Positions 1 to 7,320 of a stretch of DNA of 64,000 nt are shown here, piece after piece. The number at the start of each line of letters is the position of its first letter. The first letter of the stretch is position 1. The notes beneath the pieces are model-generated. The model searched no databases, was not told where the DNA came from, and worked only from the letters and a program-made list of their open reading frames with translations. The position numbers and the translations under genes are program-made. Origin of the DNA: VRUE01 sp963697695 (GTDB lineage: Bacteria > Actinomycetota > Thermoleophilia > Solirubrobacterales > 70-9); contig OY969094.1 of assembly GCA_963697695.1 (NCBI GenBank), positions 1,984,001 through 2,048,000 on the forward strand, written 5' to 3'.

Positions 1-1
1 C

Positions 2-478
2 GCCGCCTGGCTCGCCTCGGGCAGCCACTCGATCGATCGCAGCGATCAGATCTTCGCCAACGAGCGCCGCGTTCGCTTCACCGAGATGGAGTACGGCGTG
101 CCTCGCGAGCAGGGTCCGGAGGCGGTGCGCCGGGTGATCGACTGGGTGCGCTCCAATCGCTACCCCGTCTTCTTCCCGATCGAGGTCCGCGTGACCGCGG
201 CCGACGATGCCCTGCTCAGCCCCTCGCACGAACGCGACACCACATATATCGCGGTCCACCAGTACCGCGGGATGGAGTGGCGCCCATACTTCGAGGCGGT
301 CGAGGCGATCATGGCCGACTACGCCGGCCGGCCGCACTGGGGCAAGCGCCATTTCCTCACCGCGGCGACGCTGTCCGAGCGCTATCCCCGCTGGGCCGAC
401 TTCCAGAAGGCGCGTGACGAGCTGGACCCCAACCGCGTCTTCACCAACGAGTACGCGGCGCGCGCGCTCGGCTCCTAG
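2..478 (+). CDS. D-arabinono-1,4-lactone oxidase-type FAD oxidase, C-terminal part
   Basis: The gene is cut by the window's left edge; the reading frame is open from base 2 and ends with TAG at 476-478, leaving about 158 residues. This is the ALO (sugar-lactone oxidase) C-terminal domain. The residues RPHWGKRHF and the ending DPNRVFTNEYAARAL match the family's HWGK and DPxxxFxNxY signatures, which line the flavin and substrate site. The FAD-binding half lies outside the window. Family members oxidise aldono-lactones or polyols with oxygen. It converges on the deaminase gene with no spacer: the two stop codons abut at 478/479. The fold assignment is firm; the substrate is not known. Confidence 0.85.
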   Translation, partial: AAWLASGSHSIDRSDQIFANERRVRFTEMEYGVPREQGPEAVRRVIDWVRSNRYPVFFPIEVRVTAADDALLSPSHERDTTYIAVHQYRGMEWRPYFEAVEAIMADYAGRPHWGKRHFLTAATLSERYPRWADFQKARDELDPNRVFTNEYAARALGS

Positions 479-1681
479 CTAGAGAAAGGTCTGGCCCTCG
501 CCGCGGTAGGTAGGGACCGTGTCGACGACGCTGCTGTCCTCGACCAGGTGGAGGACGTCGAAGCGCTCGCAGAGCTCGCCCGCCTTGGCATGGCGCATGT
601 AGACGCGGTCGCCTACTTGCAGTTGCCGGGCCGGGGTGCCGCTGAGGGGGGTCTGGACCTCGCCGGCGCCCTCCTCGGAATCGAGCTCGAGGCCGGGCGG
701 GAGCCAAGGGGACGGTAGGCGGGCGCCGTCGCCGCTGCCCGAGGCCAGGTAGCCGCCGCCGAGCGCCGTCGCCACGCCGGCGGTGGGCTTGCGGACGATC
801 GGCAATGCAAAGCCGGCGGCCGGGGTGAGCGTGAAGCGGCTGTAGTAGTCGAAGAGGGTGGGCGCGTAGAAGCCCGAGCCGGCGGCGATCTCGGTGACCG
901 AGTCCTCGGCGCCGGTCAGTTCGAGGCTGCCGGTGCCGCCGCCGTTGACGATCGGCAGCTCGGCGAACTCGCGGATTGCGGCAACGACCGCTGCCCGCCG
1001 CTCGGCCAGCTCGGCGGCGGAGCGGCGCTGCATCGCCTGGATCGCCGTGCCGCGCAGGCGGCGGCCCGGCGGCTGATCGCCGACGCCGGCGATCTGGCCC
1101 TCGTAGGACATCAATGCCGCCAGCTCGAGCTTCGGGCGCCGCTCGATCTCGCGAGCGAGGGCAACCGCCTGCTCGACCGTGTGTATGGGTGAGCGCTTCG
1201 GTCCGACCTTGATCCGTCCCCCCAGCGCCCACCAGCCGGCATCGAGATCGATGCAAACTCGTACTGGCGCGGCGTCGCCGCCCAGCACCGACTCGATCGC
1301 GTCGAGGTGCTCTTTGCAGTCGACCATCACGATCGGCGCCTCGCCCGGGTTGGCGACCGAACGCAGCGCCAGTTCCCCCAGGGCTCCGGTGTCCGCGGTC
1401 GGGTAGGCGAGCAGCAGGTTCTCGAACCCGCTCTCGGCCAGCCACAGCGTCTCCGGCAGGGTGAAGGTCATCAAGCCGGCGAAGCGCGCGTCCCGCTGCA
1501 GGATGCGCTCCAGCAGCGCCCGGCAGCGGACAGACTTGCTGGCGACCCGGATCGGCTTGCTGCCGGCCCGTCCCAGCATCTCCGCGGCGTTCGACCACAT
1601 CGCGTCGAGATCGACGAAGGCGAACGGCGCCTCTACCTCCTCGAAGATGGCTTCGTAGCGCTCATGAGACTGCTCCGTCAT
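479..1681 (-). CDS. PLP-dependent amino acid deaminase/aldolase (alanine-racemase-like fold)
   Basis: 400 residues. The N-terminal alanine racemase-like barrel has the probable PLP lysine at K49 (RVASKSVRC). The C-terminal domain carries RHAKAGELCE with H364 and C371, the His/Cys metal pair seen in D-threonine aldolase and eukaryotic-type D-serine dehydratase. It probably cleaves or deaminates a D-hydroxy amino acid; the exact substrate cannot be read. The ATG at 1681 was chosen because a TAGGCT -10 box (1689-1694) sits 7 nt upstream, giving a leaderless start; longer frames would run through tRNA-Ser. Its pairing with the lactone oxidase is a neighbourhood I recall from other actinobacteria. 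Confidence 0.82.
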   Translation of the reverse strand: MTEQSHERYEAIFEEVEAPFAFVDLDAMWSNAAEMLGRAGSKPIRVASKSVRCRALLERILQRDARFAGLMTFTLPETLWLAESGFENLLLAYPTADTGALGELALRSVANPGEAPIVMVDCKEHLDAIESVLGGDAAPVRVCIDLDAGWWALGGRIKVGPKRSPIHTVEQAVALAREIERRPKLELAALMSYEGQIAGVGDQPPGRRLRGTAIQAMQRRSAAELAERRAAVVAAIREFAELPIVNGGGTGSLELTGAEDSVTEIAAGSGFYAPTLFDYYSRFTLTPAAGFALPIVRKPTAGVATALGGGYLASGSGDGARLPSPWLPPGLELDSEEGAGEVQTPLSGTPARQLQVGDRVYMRHAKAGELCERFDVLHLVEDSSVVDTVPTYRGEGQTFL

Positions 1682-1737
1682 GGCCCTGAGCCTAACCGCG
1701 TCACCCTCGGGCGCGCCGCCGCTAATGTTTTGGGCCC

Positions 1738-1826
1738 GGAGAGGTGGCCGAGTGGCTGAAGGCACTCGCCTGCTAAGCGAGTAGGGGGCGCAAGCTCTCT
1801 CGAGGGTTCGAATCCCTCCCTCTCCG
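1738..1826 (+). tRNA. tRNA-Ser(GCU)
   Basis: The 7-bp acceptor stem GGAGAGG (1738-1744) pairs with CCTCTCC (1819-1825) and G1826 is the discriminator. The anticodon stem CTCGC/GCGAG encloses loop CTGCTAA, anticodon GCU at 1772-1774. A long variable arm and the T-arm sequence GGGTTCGAATCCC are present, as expected for a class II serine tRNA. CCA is not encoded. It reads codons AGC and AGU. Confidence 0.97.
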
Positions 1827-1955
1827 CTGTCCGGCGGCGGCGCATTGCGGCGTCCTCGCTCGCTCACGTGCGGAGCACGCTTCGCTCGCTGCGTCCTGGC
1901 ACTGCTTGCCGCCAGACAGCGGAGCTGATGGCTGGCCGGAGCGAAGGTCGCTGGG

Positions 1956-3392
1956 CTACGAGACCCGGGAGCGGAGGATTACCCGGCCGCCGTGGGCCGG
2001 GATCATGGTGACGTTGCGGTGCAGGGCGCGCTCGGGCTCGGGCTCGGCGGCTTCGAGGTCGAGGCGGCGGGCGGTTGCCTCGAGCACGACGCGCTGCTCG
2101 GCCATCGCCAAGGCGGCGCCGAGGCAGCGGCGGATGCCACCTCCGAAGGGGATCCACTCGTAGGTGCCGGGTTTGCGGTCGAGCCAGCGCTCGGGCCGGA
2201 ACTCGAACGGCTCCGGATAGAGGTCCTCGCGGTGGTGGAGGAGCAGGATGCTCATGCCGATCGCTGTGTCGGCGGGCACGGCGTACGGGCCGAGGCGCCA
2301 GGGGACCTTCACCCGCCGGCCGATGAACGGTACGACCGGCCGCGAGCGCATGCTCTCGATGATCGTCGCCTCGACCCACTCGGCGGAGCCCTCGCCGGAG
2401 CGAACGGCGTGCAGCAGGCCCTCGTGGGCATCCGGATTGCGGACCAGCCGCTCCCACGTCCAGGAGAGCGAGTTGGCGGTGGTCTCGTGGCCGGCGAGGA
2501 CCAGGGTGAGCAGCTCGTCGCGGACTTCGCGGTCGTTCATCTCCTCGCCCTCCTCGGTGCGCGCCTGCAGCAGCAGCGAGAGGATGTCGCGCCGCTCCTC
2601 GAGGTCCTCGGCCCGGCGGCGCGCCCCGATCACCGCGTAGGTCGGGCGGTCGAGCAGCTCGACCCCGAGCCGGATCACGCCGATCGCCTCCTCGCGGTTC
2701 AGGTTCATCAGTTCTCCGACCTGGGCGAGTGGCGAGGTCGATGCAGCGACGAGACGCTTGACGGCGACTCGCATCCAATACTCGGGGGTGCCTCGCTCAG
2801 GCTTCCCCCCGATGCCGAAGATCCCCGCCATGATCACGTCGAGCGTGATCGCCTGCATGCGAGGTGCGAGGGCGAAGGGACGGTCGATGGGCCAGCGGTC
2901 GATCTCGCTTTCGGCGGCATCGGTGATCATCGCGGTGTAACGCTCGATCGCCTCGCCGTGGAACGGCGGTAGCAGCAGTTTGCGCTGGCGCATGTGGCGC
3001 GGCCCGACCGCGGTGAGGACCGAGTTGGGGCCGAGGATCGGGCGCAGCGGCGACTCGCCGGCCAGCGACGGTGCCTGCTCGGGCTTGGCGGTGAAGAGGG
3101 AGCGAACGTGGTCGGGATGCCCCGTGACGACAGGGCCGCCTGGGAGAGCGGATCGCATCCGGAAGACCTCGCCGAGGCGGCGGCGGGCGCCGAAGACGAA
3201 CTCGATCTGGCGCTGGTTGAAACGCAGTACCTGAGACGTCCGCGACAGCTGTACCAGCGGGGGGTCGGGAAGACCCACGTCCTCGCCCGGCTCGAGTGGG
3301 CCGGCCGGTGAGGGAGGTGCTTCGCCGACGACCTCGTTGGGGAGCGCCTTGTCTGCGCTCGGAGCTTCGGCCACCGGGTTCACAGCAATCAT
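1956..3392 (-). CDS. cytochrome P450 monooxygenase
   Basis: 478 residues with all P450 hallmarks: the I-helix oxygen-binding motif LVLAGHETTANS, the ExxR motif in IIESMRSRP, and the haem-thiolate loop FGGGIRRCLGAALA with Cys about residue 423. The PERW-type motif FRPERWLDR precedes the haem loop. It is a soluble bacterial enzyme that hydroxylates or oxidises an unidentified hydrophobic substrate with electrons from a separate ferredoxin/reductase, none of which is nearby. ATG at 3392 is preferred to a TTG at 3413. It is divergent from pyruvate kinase across a 68-bp gap. Confidence 0.95.
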   Translation of the reverse strand: MIAVNPVAEAPSADKALPNEVVGEAPPSPAGPLEPGEDVGLPDPPLVQLSRTSQVLRFNQRQIEFVFGARRRLGEVFRMRSALPGGPVVTGHPDHVRSLFTAKPEQAPSLAGESPLRPILGPNSVLTAVGPRHMRQRKLLLPPFHGEAIERYTAMITDAAESEIDRWPIDRPFALAPRMQAITLDVIMAGIFGIGGKPERGTPEYWMRVAVKRLVAASTSPLAQVGELMNLNREEAIGVIRLGVELLDRPTYAVIGARRRAEDLEERRDILSLLLQARTEEGEEMNDREVRDELLTLVLAGHETTANSLSWTWERLVRNPDAHEGLLHAVRSGEGSAEWVEATIIESMRSRPVVPFIGRRVKVPWRLGPYAVPADTAIGMSILLLHHREDLYPEPFEFRPERWLDRKPGTYEWIPFGGGIRRCLGAALAMAEQRVVLEATARRLDLEAAEPEPERALHRNVTMIPAHGGRVILRSRVS

Positions 3393-3460
3393 TGTGACAT
3401 AGATCGATGTCAACGTTTGTGGCCTCTGTCACGCATGAGCCACTCTCTACAGTCATACGC

Positions 3461-4876
3461 ATGAACCGCGACAGGCGAACGGCGATCATCGCGACGGTCG
3501 GACCGGCTAGCTGGGAGGACGACGTCTTGGCCCGGCTGATCGAGGCCGGCGCGGACGTACTCCGCCTCAACTTCTCCCATGCCGACCGCGATCGCCATGC
3601 CAGGACGATCGAGTCGATCCGCGCTGCGGCGGAGCGGGTAGGACGCGAGGTGGCGGTGCTTGGCGACCTGCCCGGGCCGAAGCTGCGGATCGGCGAGCTG
3701 CGCGGCGACGTCGCCGAGCTGGAGACCGGCTCGCACGTGAAGCTGACCCCGCAGAAGGTCGAGGGAGACGAGGACACGATCCCGGTCGCTTGGCCGGAAG
3801 TCACCGGACTGCGCGAGGACGAGTTGGTCTACCTCGCCGACGGGGCGATTCGCCTGCGGGTTCGCGAGCCGGAGGATGGCGGCGTCGATTGCGAGGTCGA
3901 GGTCGGCGGGACTCTGTCCTCGCATAAGGGGATGAACATTCCCGGGGCGAGTGCACCGGCTGCCACCGATGGCGATCTCAGCTGGGTCGAGTTCGCGGTC
4001 GAGCACGGCATCGACCTGTTGGCGATCTCCTTCGTATCCACGGCCGCCGACCTCGAGCCGGTGTTCGAGCGGCTGCGCTTCCTCGGCTCCGACATCCCGC
4101 TGATCGCCAAGATCGAGAAGCAGCAGGCCGCCGAGAACGCGGAGGAGATCGTCCGCGCGGCGACCGGGGGAATCATGGTGGCGCGCGGCGACCTCGGGAT
4201 CGAGCTGCCGCTCGCCCGGGTGCCGGTTGTCCAGAAGAGCCTGATCCGGGCTGCCGGCAAGCGCTCCAAGCCCTCGATAACCGCGACTCAGATGCTCGCC
4301 TCGATGGTCACCGCGCGGCGGCCGACCAGGGCCGAGGTGACCGACGTCGCCAATGCGATCTACGACGGCACCGACGCCGTGATGCTCTCCGAGGAGACCG
4401 CTGTCGGCCAGTACCCGGTCGAGGCGGTGAGGGTGATGGACCAGATCGCTCGCGCGACCGAGCCCGACCTTCCCTACGGCGAGTGGCTCTTCACCCGCAC
4501 CGACCAGGCGACCCAGGACGTCGCCGACTCGGTGGCGCAGGGTGCCGTCGGGGCGGTCTACAGACTGGGACTGGCGGCGCTGGTCGTGCCGACTCAGAGC
4601 GGCCGGACCGCGCGCCTGGTTTCGGCCCACCGGCCCAACGTGCCGGTGCTCGCGGTATCGCCGCGGATCGAGACCGTGCGCCGCCTCAACCTGCTCTTTG
4701 GGGTGACCGCCGTGCTCAGCGATCACGAACCCGACGTGCGCAGCCTGCTTGCCGACTGCGCGGCGCTCGCCGCCGAGCACGGAGTCGCGAGTTCCGGCGA
4801 TCTGATCGCGATCACCGCCGGCCTGCCGGACCAGGAGCTGGGCACCAATCTCTTCGAGGTCCACCGCGTCCCCTGA
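3461..4876 (+). CDS. pyk: pyruvate kinase
   Basis: 471 residues, the usual length. It converts phosphoenolpyruvate plus ADP to pyruvate plus ATP, the last glycolytic step, in the cytosol. Visible motifs: RLNFSHAD near the N terminus, LIAKIEKQQAAEN with the catalytic Lys, MVARGDLGIE (metal/substrate site), TATQMLASM and DAVMLSEETAVGQYP, followed by the C-terminal allosteric domain. The ATG at 3461 is chosen over an upstream start because TACAGT (3448-3453) lies 7 nt before it, a leaderless-type arrangement, and because residue 1 then matches the family N terminus (RRTAIIATVGPAS). Confidence 0.97.
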   Translation: MNRDRRTAIIATVGPASWEDDVLARLIEAGADVLRLNFSHADRDRHARTIESIRAAAERVGREVAVLGDLPGPKLRIGELRGDVAELETGSHVKLTPQKVEGDEDTIPVAWPEVTGLREDELVYLADGAIRLRVREPEDGGVDCEVEVGGTLSSHKGMNIPGASAPAATDGDLSWVEFAVEHGIDLLAISFVSTAADLEPVFERLRFLGSDIPLIAKIEKQQAAENAEEIVRAATGGIMVARGDLGIELPLARVPVVQKSLIRAAGKRSKPSITATQMLASMVTARRPTRAEVTDVANAIYDGTDAVMLSEETAVGQYPVEAVRVMDQIARATEPDLPYGEWLFTRTDQATQDVADSVAQGAVGAVYRLGLAALVVPTQSGRTARLVSAHRPNVPVLAVSPRIETVRRLNLLFGVTAVLSDHEPDVRSLLADCAALAAEHGVASSGDLIAITAGLPDQELGTNLFEVHRVP

Positions 4877-4897
4877 GGGCGGGTAGGGTTCCCGCCG

Positions 4898-5368
4898 ATG
4901 ACCGACTTCGACGCGATCGCGAAAGGGATGACGCAGGCGGTGCCGTTCGCCGGCCACCTCGGGGTGGAAGTAACCAGGATCGGGGAGGGCGAGGCTGTGG
5001 CTCTACTGCCCGAGCGCACCGAGCTGACCAACCACGTCGGCTCCCAGCACGCCGGCGCCCTCTTCACCGTGGCCGAGACGGCCTCCGGCGCGGCCTTCGT
5101 CGGCGCCTTCGCCTCGCGTCTCGGCGAAGTGACCCCGCTTGCCCGCAACGCTGAGATCTCCTACGAGAAGATCGCCAAGGGCCCGATCGAGGCGAGCGCC
5201 AGGCTCGGCGTCTCCCAGGCCGACGCGCTCGCCACCCTCGACACCGACGGCAAGGTCGTCTTCCCCTGCGAGGTCGAGATGACAGACGCCTCCGGCCAGC
5301 GCGTGGCCACCGCGACCGTCCACTGGCACGTGCGGCTGAACAAGCCCGCCGAGGCCGAGGCCGCCTAG
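4898..5368 (+). CDS. hotdog-fold thioesterase (PaaI/DUF4442-like)
   Basis: 156 residues, a single hotdog domain. The segment VGSQHAGALFTVAETASG is the classical long-helix signature (HxGxxxxxxEtxxg) of acyl-CoA thioesterases of the PaaI/YiiD-C/DUF4442 group. It presumably hydrolyses an acyl-CoA thioester; the chain type is unknown. TAGGGT at 4884-4889 is 8 nt before the ATG, so transcription probably starts at or next to the start codon. A short GGCGGG/CCCGCC hairpin (4878-4896) overlaps that promoter. It may be partly read through from pyk, 21 nt upstream. Confidence 0.85.
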   Translation: MTDFDAIAKGMTQAVPFAGHLGVEVTRIGEGEAVALLPERTELTNHVGSQHAGALFTVAETASGAAFVGAFASRLGEVTPLARNAEISYEKIAKGPIEASARLGVSQADALATLDTDGKVVFPCEVEMTDASGQRVATATVHWHVRLNKPAEAEAA

Positions 5369-5419
5369 CCGTGTCCCAAAGCCCCTAGAATCGCCTTCCC
5401 GGGTCCCGACCCGGAACCC

Positions 5420-5493
5420 GCGCCCGTAGCTCAGTTGGATAGAGCGTCGGTCTACGAAACCGAAGGTCACAGGTTCGAATCCTGTCGGGCGCG
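5420..5493 (+). tRNA. tRNA-Arg(ACG)
   Basis: Acceptor GCGCCCG (5420-5426) pairs with CGGGCGC (5486-5492), and G5493 is the discriminator. Anticodon stem TCGGT/ACCGA encloses loop CTACGAA, anticodon ACG at 5454-5456. The T-arm is CAGGTTCGAATCCTG. CCA is not encoded. The 3' half, from the anticodon loop onward, is duplicated at 12051-12096, which marks it as the integration site of the downstream island. The gene itself is left intact. Confidence 0.97.
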
Positions 5494-5497
5494 TTCG
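5452..5497 (+). repeat. attL: left 46-bp direct repeat
   Basis: Starts at the anticodon loop of tRNA-Arg (CTACGAAACC) and runs 4 nt past the discriminator, ending GCGTTCG. It is identical over 46 bp to 12051-12096 and diverges immediately outside on both sides. This is the expected product of site-specific recombination by a tRNA-targeting tyrosine integrase. Confidence 0.95.
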
Positions 5498-5499
5498 GT

Positions 5500-5524
5500 G
5501 AAACCCGCTTGAGGAGCGGGTTTC
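5500..5524 (+). terminator. hairpin just after tRNA-Arg
   Basis: Perfect 10-bp stem GAAACCCGCT/AGCGGGTTTC (5500-5509, 5515-5524) with a 5-nt loop, 6 nt after the tRNA. The only T run is inside the stem. It lies on the island side of attL, so it was brought by the island and now probably ends the tRNA transcript. Confidence 0.6.
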
Positions 5525-5803
5525 CTGCGTTCTGGGGATCGCGCGGGAGGGCGAAAAACGGCCGTGGGGCAACGCCTGGGGCAATGTGAGGTCCGAGTGA
5601 CGGTCGGCCGAAGCCCTTGAGAAGGGTCTCCCGTCCACCTACGTTCGCCGCGTAAGCGAGAAATAGCGGCTCCGGCGGCGCAGGAACGCCCCGGGGCCTG
5701 GCACCGAAGGATTAGCTTCGATGCGAGAGAGACGGTACCCGCCGTCCCGTCACGGGATGCATCGCGGGCGTCCTCGGTGCCCGATCCGAGAGGAGGGGCG
5801 CCG
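5525..5803. other. non-coding left end of the island
   Basis: No convincing gene between the tRNA terminator and the first island gene. The stretch holds only short frames without ribosome sites; the last bases (AGGAGGGG at about 5791-5798) are the ribosome binding site of the next gene. Confidence 0.5.
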
Positions 5804-6208
5804 ATGCCCAGCAGCACCGCCACGATCAGCAGGGACCAGCGCGACGGCCTTTACGCGCTGGTGCGGAATCACCTCGGCGGCCTCAGCGACGTCTTCGTGG
5901 AGATGGAGCAGCGCAAGGACTTCGACGCCGCCGAGCGCCTCGGCCGCGAGTTCGCCGAGGACTTCCGGCTGCTGGATGACATGGGTTGGCGGCCGAATGA
6001 CGGCCGCGAGTCCGTTGCTCTGACGATGCCGCTCGGGGAGCTGTCCGAGCTGCTCCAGCGGCTCCAGGACGAAGCTGAGCGCGTGTTGGCCGAATCGCCC
6101 GCCGAGCGCAGGTCGAGGGAGGAAGACGAGGAGACGAATCGACGCTTCCGCCTCGGCCTCGACGCCTGCGAGGGCGTTCTGGCCGAACTTGATCGCGAAG
6201 GCGGCTGA
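5804..6208 (+). CDS. hypothetical island protein
   Basis: 134 residues, not recognised. It is acidic and mostly helical in appearance, rich in E, R and L, with a likely coiled-coil stretch around residues 70-115 (MPLGELSELLQRLQDEAERV onward). No signal peptide or membrane segment. The ATG at 5804 is preferred over one 27 nt upstream because a strong AGGAGGGG precedes it by about 6 nt. It is the first gene of a tight three-gene operon: the next gene starts 4 nt after its stop and encodes an XRE regulator. Confidence 0.65.
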   Translation: MPSSTATISRDQRDGLYALVRNHLGGLSDVFVEMEQRKDFDAAERLGREFAEDFRLLDDMGWRPNDGRESVALTMPLGELSELLQRLQDEAERVLAESPAERRSREEDEETNRRFRLGLDACEGVLAELDREGG

Positions 6209-6212
6209 TCCG

Positions 6213-6509
6213 ATGGAGCCCTCGCCCGAGGTCGCCGCTCGCTTCGCCAAGAACCTGCGCCGCTGTCGCGAACGGGCGGGGCTGTCCCAGGAAGAGCTTG
6301 GCTATCGCGCTCAGCTCCACCGCACCCAGGTCGGCTCCCTGGAGCGCGGCGTGCGGACGCCTCGGATCGACACGGTGCTGAGGTTGGCTGGAAGCCTCTC
6401 GGCGCCGGTCAGCGATCTGCTCGACGGCCTGGAGTGGACGCCTGGATACGTCGAGATCGTCGGCGGCGGCTTCGAGATCGCCGAGCGGCCGGAGCTAAAA
6501 GCGGCATGA
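6213..6509 (+). CDS. XRE-family HTH regulator (island, first of two)
   Basis: 98 residues. Residues about 10-65 form a Cro/C1-type helix-turn-helix: RFAKNLRRCRERAGLSQEEL, then YRAQLHRTQVGSLERGVRTP and the fourth-helix sequence IDTVLRLAGSLSAPVSDLLDG. The short tail (WTPGYVEIVGGGFEI) has no known domain. ATG at 6213 follows the upstream stop by 4 nt. The stop overlaps the next start (ATGA, 6506-6509), so the two regulators are translationally coupled. It probably controls island genes, integrase included; the target is not visible. Confidence 0.85.
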   Translation: MEPSPEVAARFAKNLRRCRERAGLSQEELGYRAQLHRTQVGSLERGVRTPRIDTVLRLAGSLSAPVSDLLDGLEWTPGYVEIVGGGFEIAERPELKAA

Positions 6510-6808
6510 CCTTCCAGGCCTACGACAGCGCCAGCTTCAAAGCCCGCTTTGCCGAGAACCTGATCCGCTGTCGCAGGCGAGCGGGCCTCAGCCAAGAGAA
6601 GGTCGCGCTTCGCGCCTCGATCAGCCGCGGGGCCGTCAACAAGTACGAGAAGGAAGCCAACGTCCCCAGCCTCGACATCGTGATCCGGCTTGGCGGCGCT
6701 CTCTCGATCCCGCCCGCCGACCTCCTCGACGGCATCGCCTATCGGCCCAGCTTCGTCGGCATGGGACCGGGCGAGTACAACATCTCGGAGGCCGATCCAG
6801 GCGCCTAA
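6506..6808 (+). CDS. XRE-family HTH regulator (island, second of two)
   Basis: 100 residues. HTH at about residues 12-70: ARFAENLIRCRRRAGLSQEK, then the recognition region ISRGAVNKYEKEANVPSLDI. It is clearly a paralogue of the preceding gene: both share RFA(E/K)NL, RCR(E/R)RAGLSQE and a LLDG...YRPSF/WTPGY tail. The recognition helix differs, so the two may bind different sites or form a heterodimer. It starts by ATGA overlap with its neighbour and lies 12 bp before the 12-bp repeat array. Confidence 0.85.
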   Translation: MTFQAYDSASFKARFAENLIRCRRRAGLSQEKVALRASISRGAVNKYEKEANVPSLDIVIRLGGALSIPPADLLDGIAYRPSFVGMGPGEYNISEADPGA

Positions 6809-6820
6809 ACCGAGCACGTG

Positions 6821-7024
6821 CTCGCTTCGTTCCGTACTTCGTTCCGCGCTTCGTTCTGTACTTCGTCCGCGGTTCGCATCGGGGTTCGTACAGGGGTCCG
6901 CACTGGGGGCCGCGTCGGGGTCCGCACTGGGGTTCGCACCCAAACTCCGGCTCGCACTGCGGCTCGCTCTATAGCTCGCACTACGGCTCGCACTGCACTT
7001 CGCACTACGGCTCGCATTGCGGCT
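6821..7024. repeat. 17-unit tandem array of degenerate 12-bp repeats
   Basis: Exactly 17 consecutive 12-bp units. Units 1-4 are variants of CGTACTTCGTTC, units 5-10 of GGGGTTCGCACT, and units 11-17 of CGCACTACGGCT, so the array is made of three blocks that drift into one another. Because 12 is a multiple of 3, frames stay open on both strands (repeats such as VRTG or ARTA), but no start, ribosome site or protein family supports coding. It sits between the regulators and the integrase. Possible roles: an iteron-like binding array for an island protein, or simple slippage DNA. Confidence 0.85.
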
Positions 7025-7320
7025 CTCGGCAGTGCCCTCTTACTCTCTTGCGGCCTAGCTTTTCGGAGCTCCTAAATCGCTGACATCTATATCCCGAAGG
7101 GGTCTACTTCCGTAACCGATCCTCTCCGGTGGCTGTCGTCAAGGTGCGGAACCGTCCCGCCGCCGTCAGCCTCGCCGTGGCTCTGCTGACTTTCGCCTGC
7201 GGAGTGACCGGGCGCCTCGCTGTCGCTCGACGCGCTGCACCTTGTAACGTTTTGTCCGTCAACGTCAAACGGGGCGGCGTCGCGCTAACGACCCGCCCCC
7301 GGCTCACGAGGTACTAGCTC
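7025..7320. other. integrase upstream region
   Basis: About 300 bp between the repeat array and the integrase with no supported gene. It holds a decayed eighteenth repeat unit (7025-7036) and an AT-richer patch around 7060-7095 that may contain the integrase promoter. A 62-codon frame (7129-7317) ends just before the integrase but has no family or ribosome site. Confidence 0.4.

Noticed and set aside
1825..1921. Imperfect inverted repeat CGCTGTCCGGCGGC / GCCGCCAGACAGCG after tRNA-Ser
   Set aside because: The arms match 13 of 14 but are about 70 bp apart with no gene, transposase or target duplication. It could be a decayed fragment or chance in GC-rich DNA.
6821..7024. Possible CRISPR array
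   Set aside because: The units are only 12 bp, contiguous and without spacers; no cas genes are in the window.
6818..7075. 85-codon frame through the 12-bp repeats (also one on the minus strand, 6805-7017)
   Set aside because: The open frames follow from a repeat length divisible by three. There is no ribosome site or family, and both strands look equally open.
7129..7317. 62-codon frame directly upstream of the integrase, considered as an excisionase
   Set aside because: No helix-turn-helix pattern, no ribosome site, and codon use is unlike neighbouring genes.
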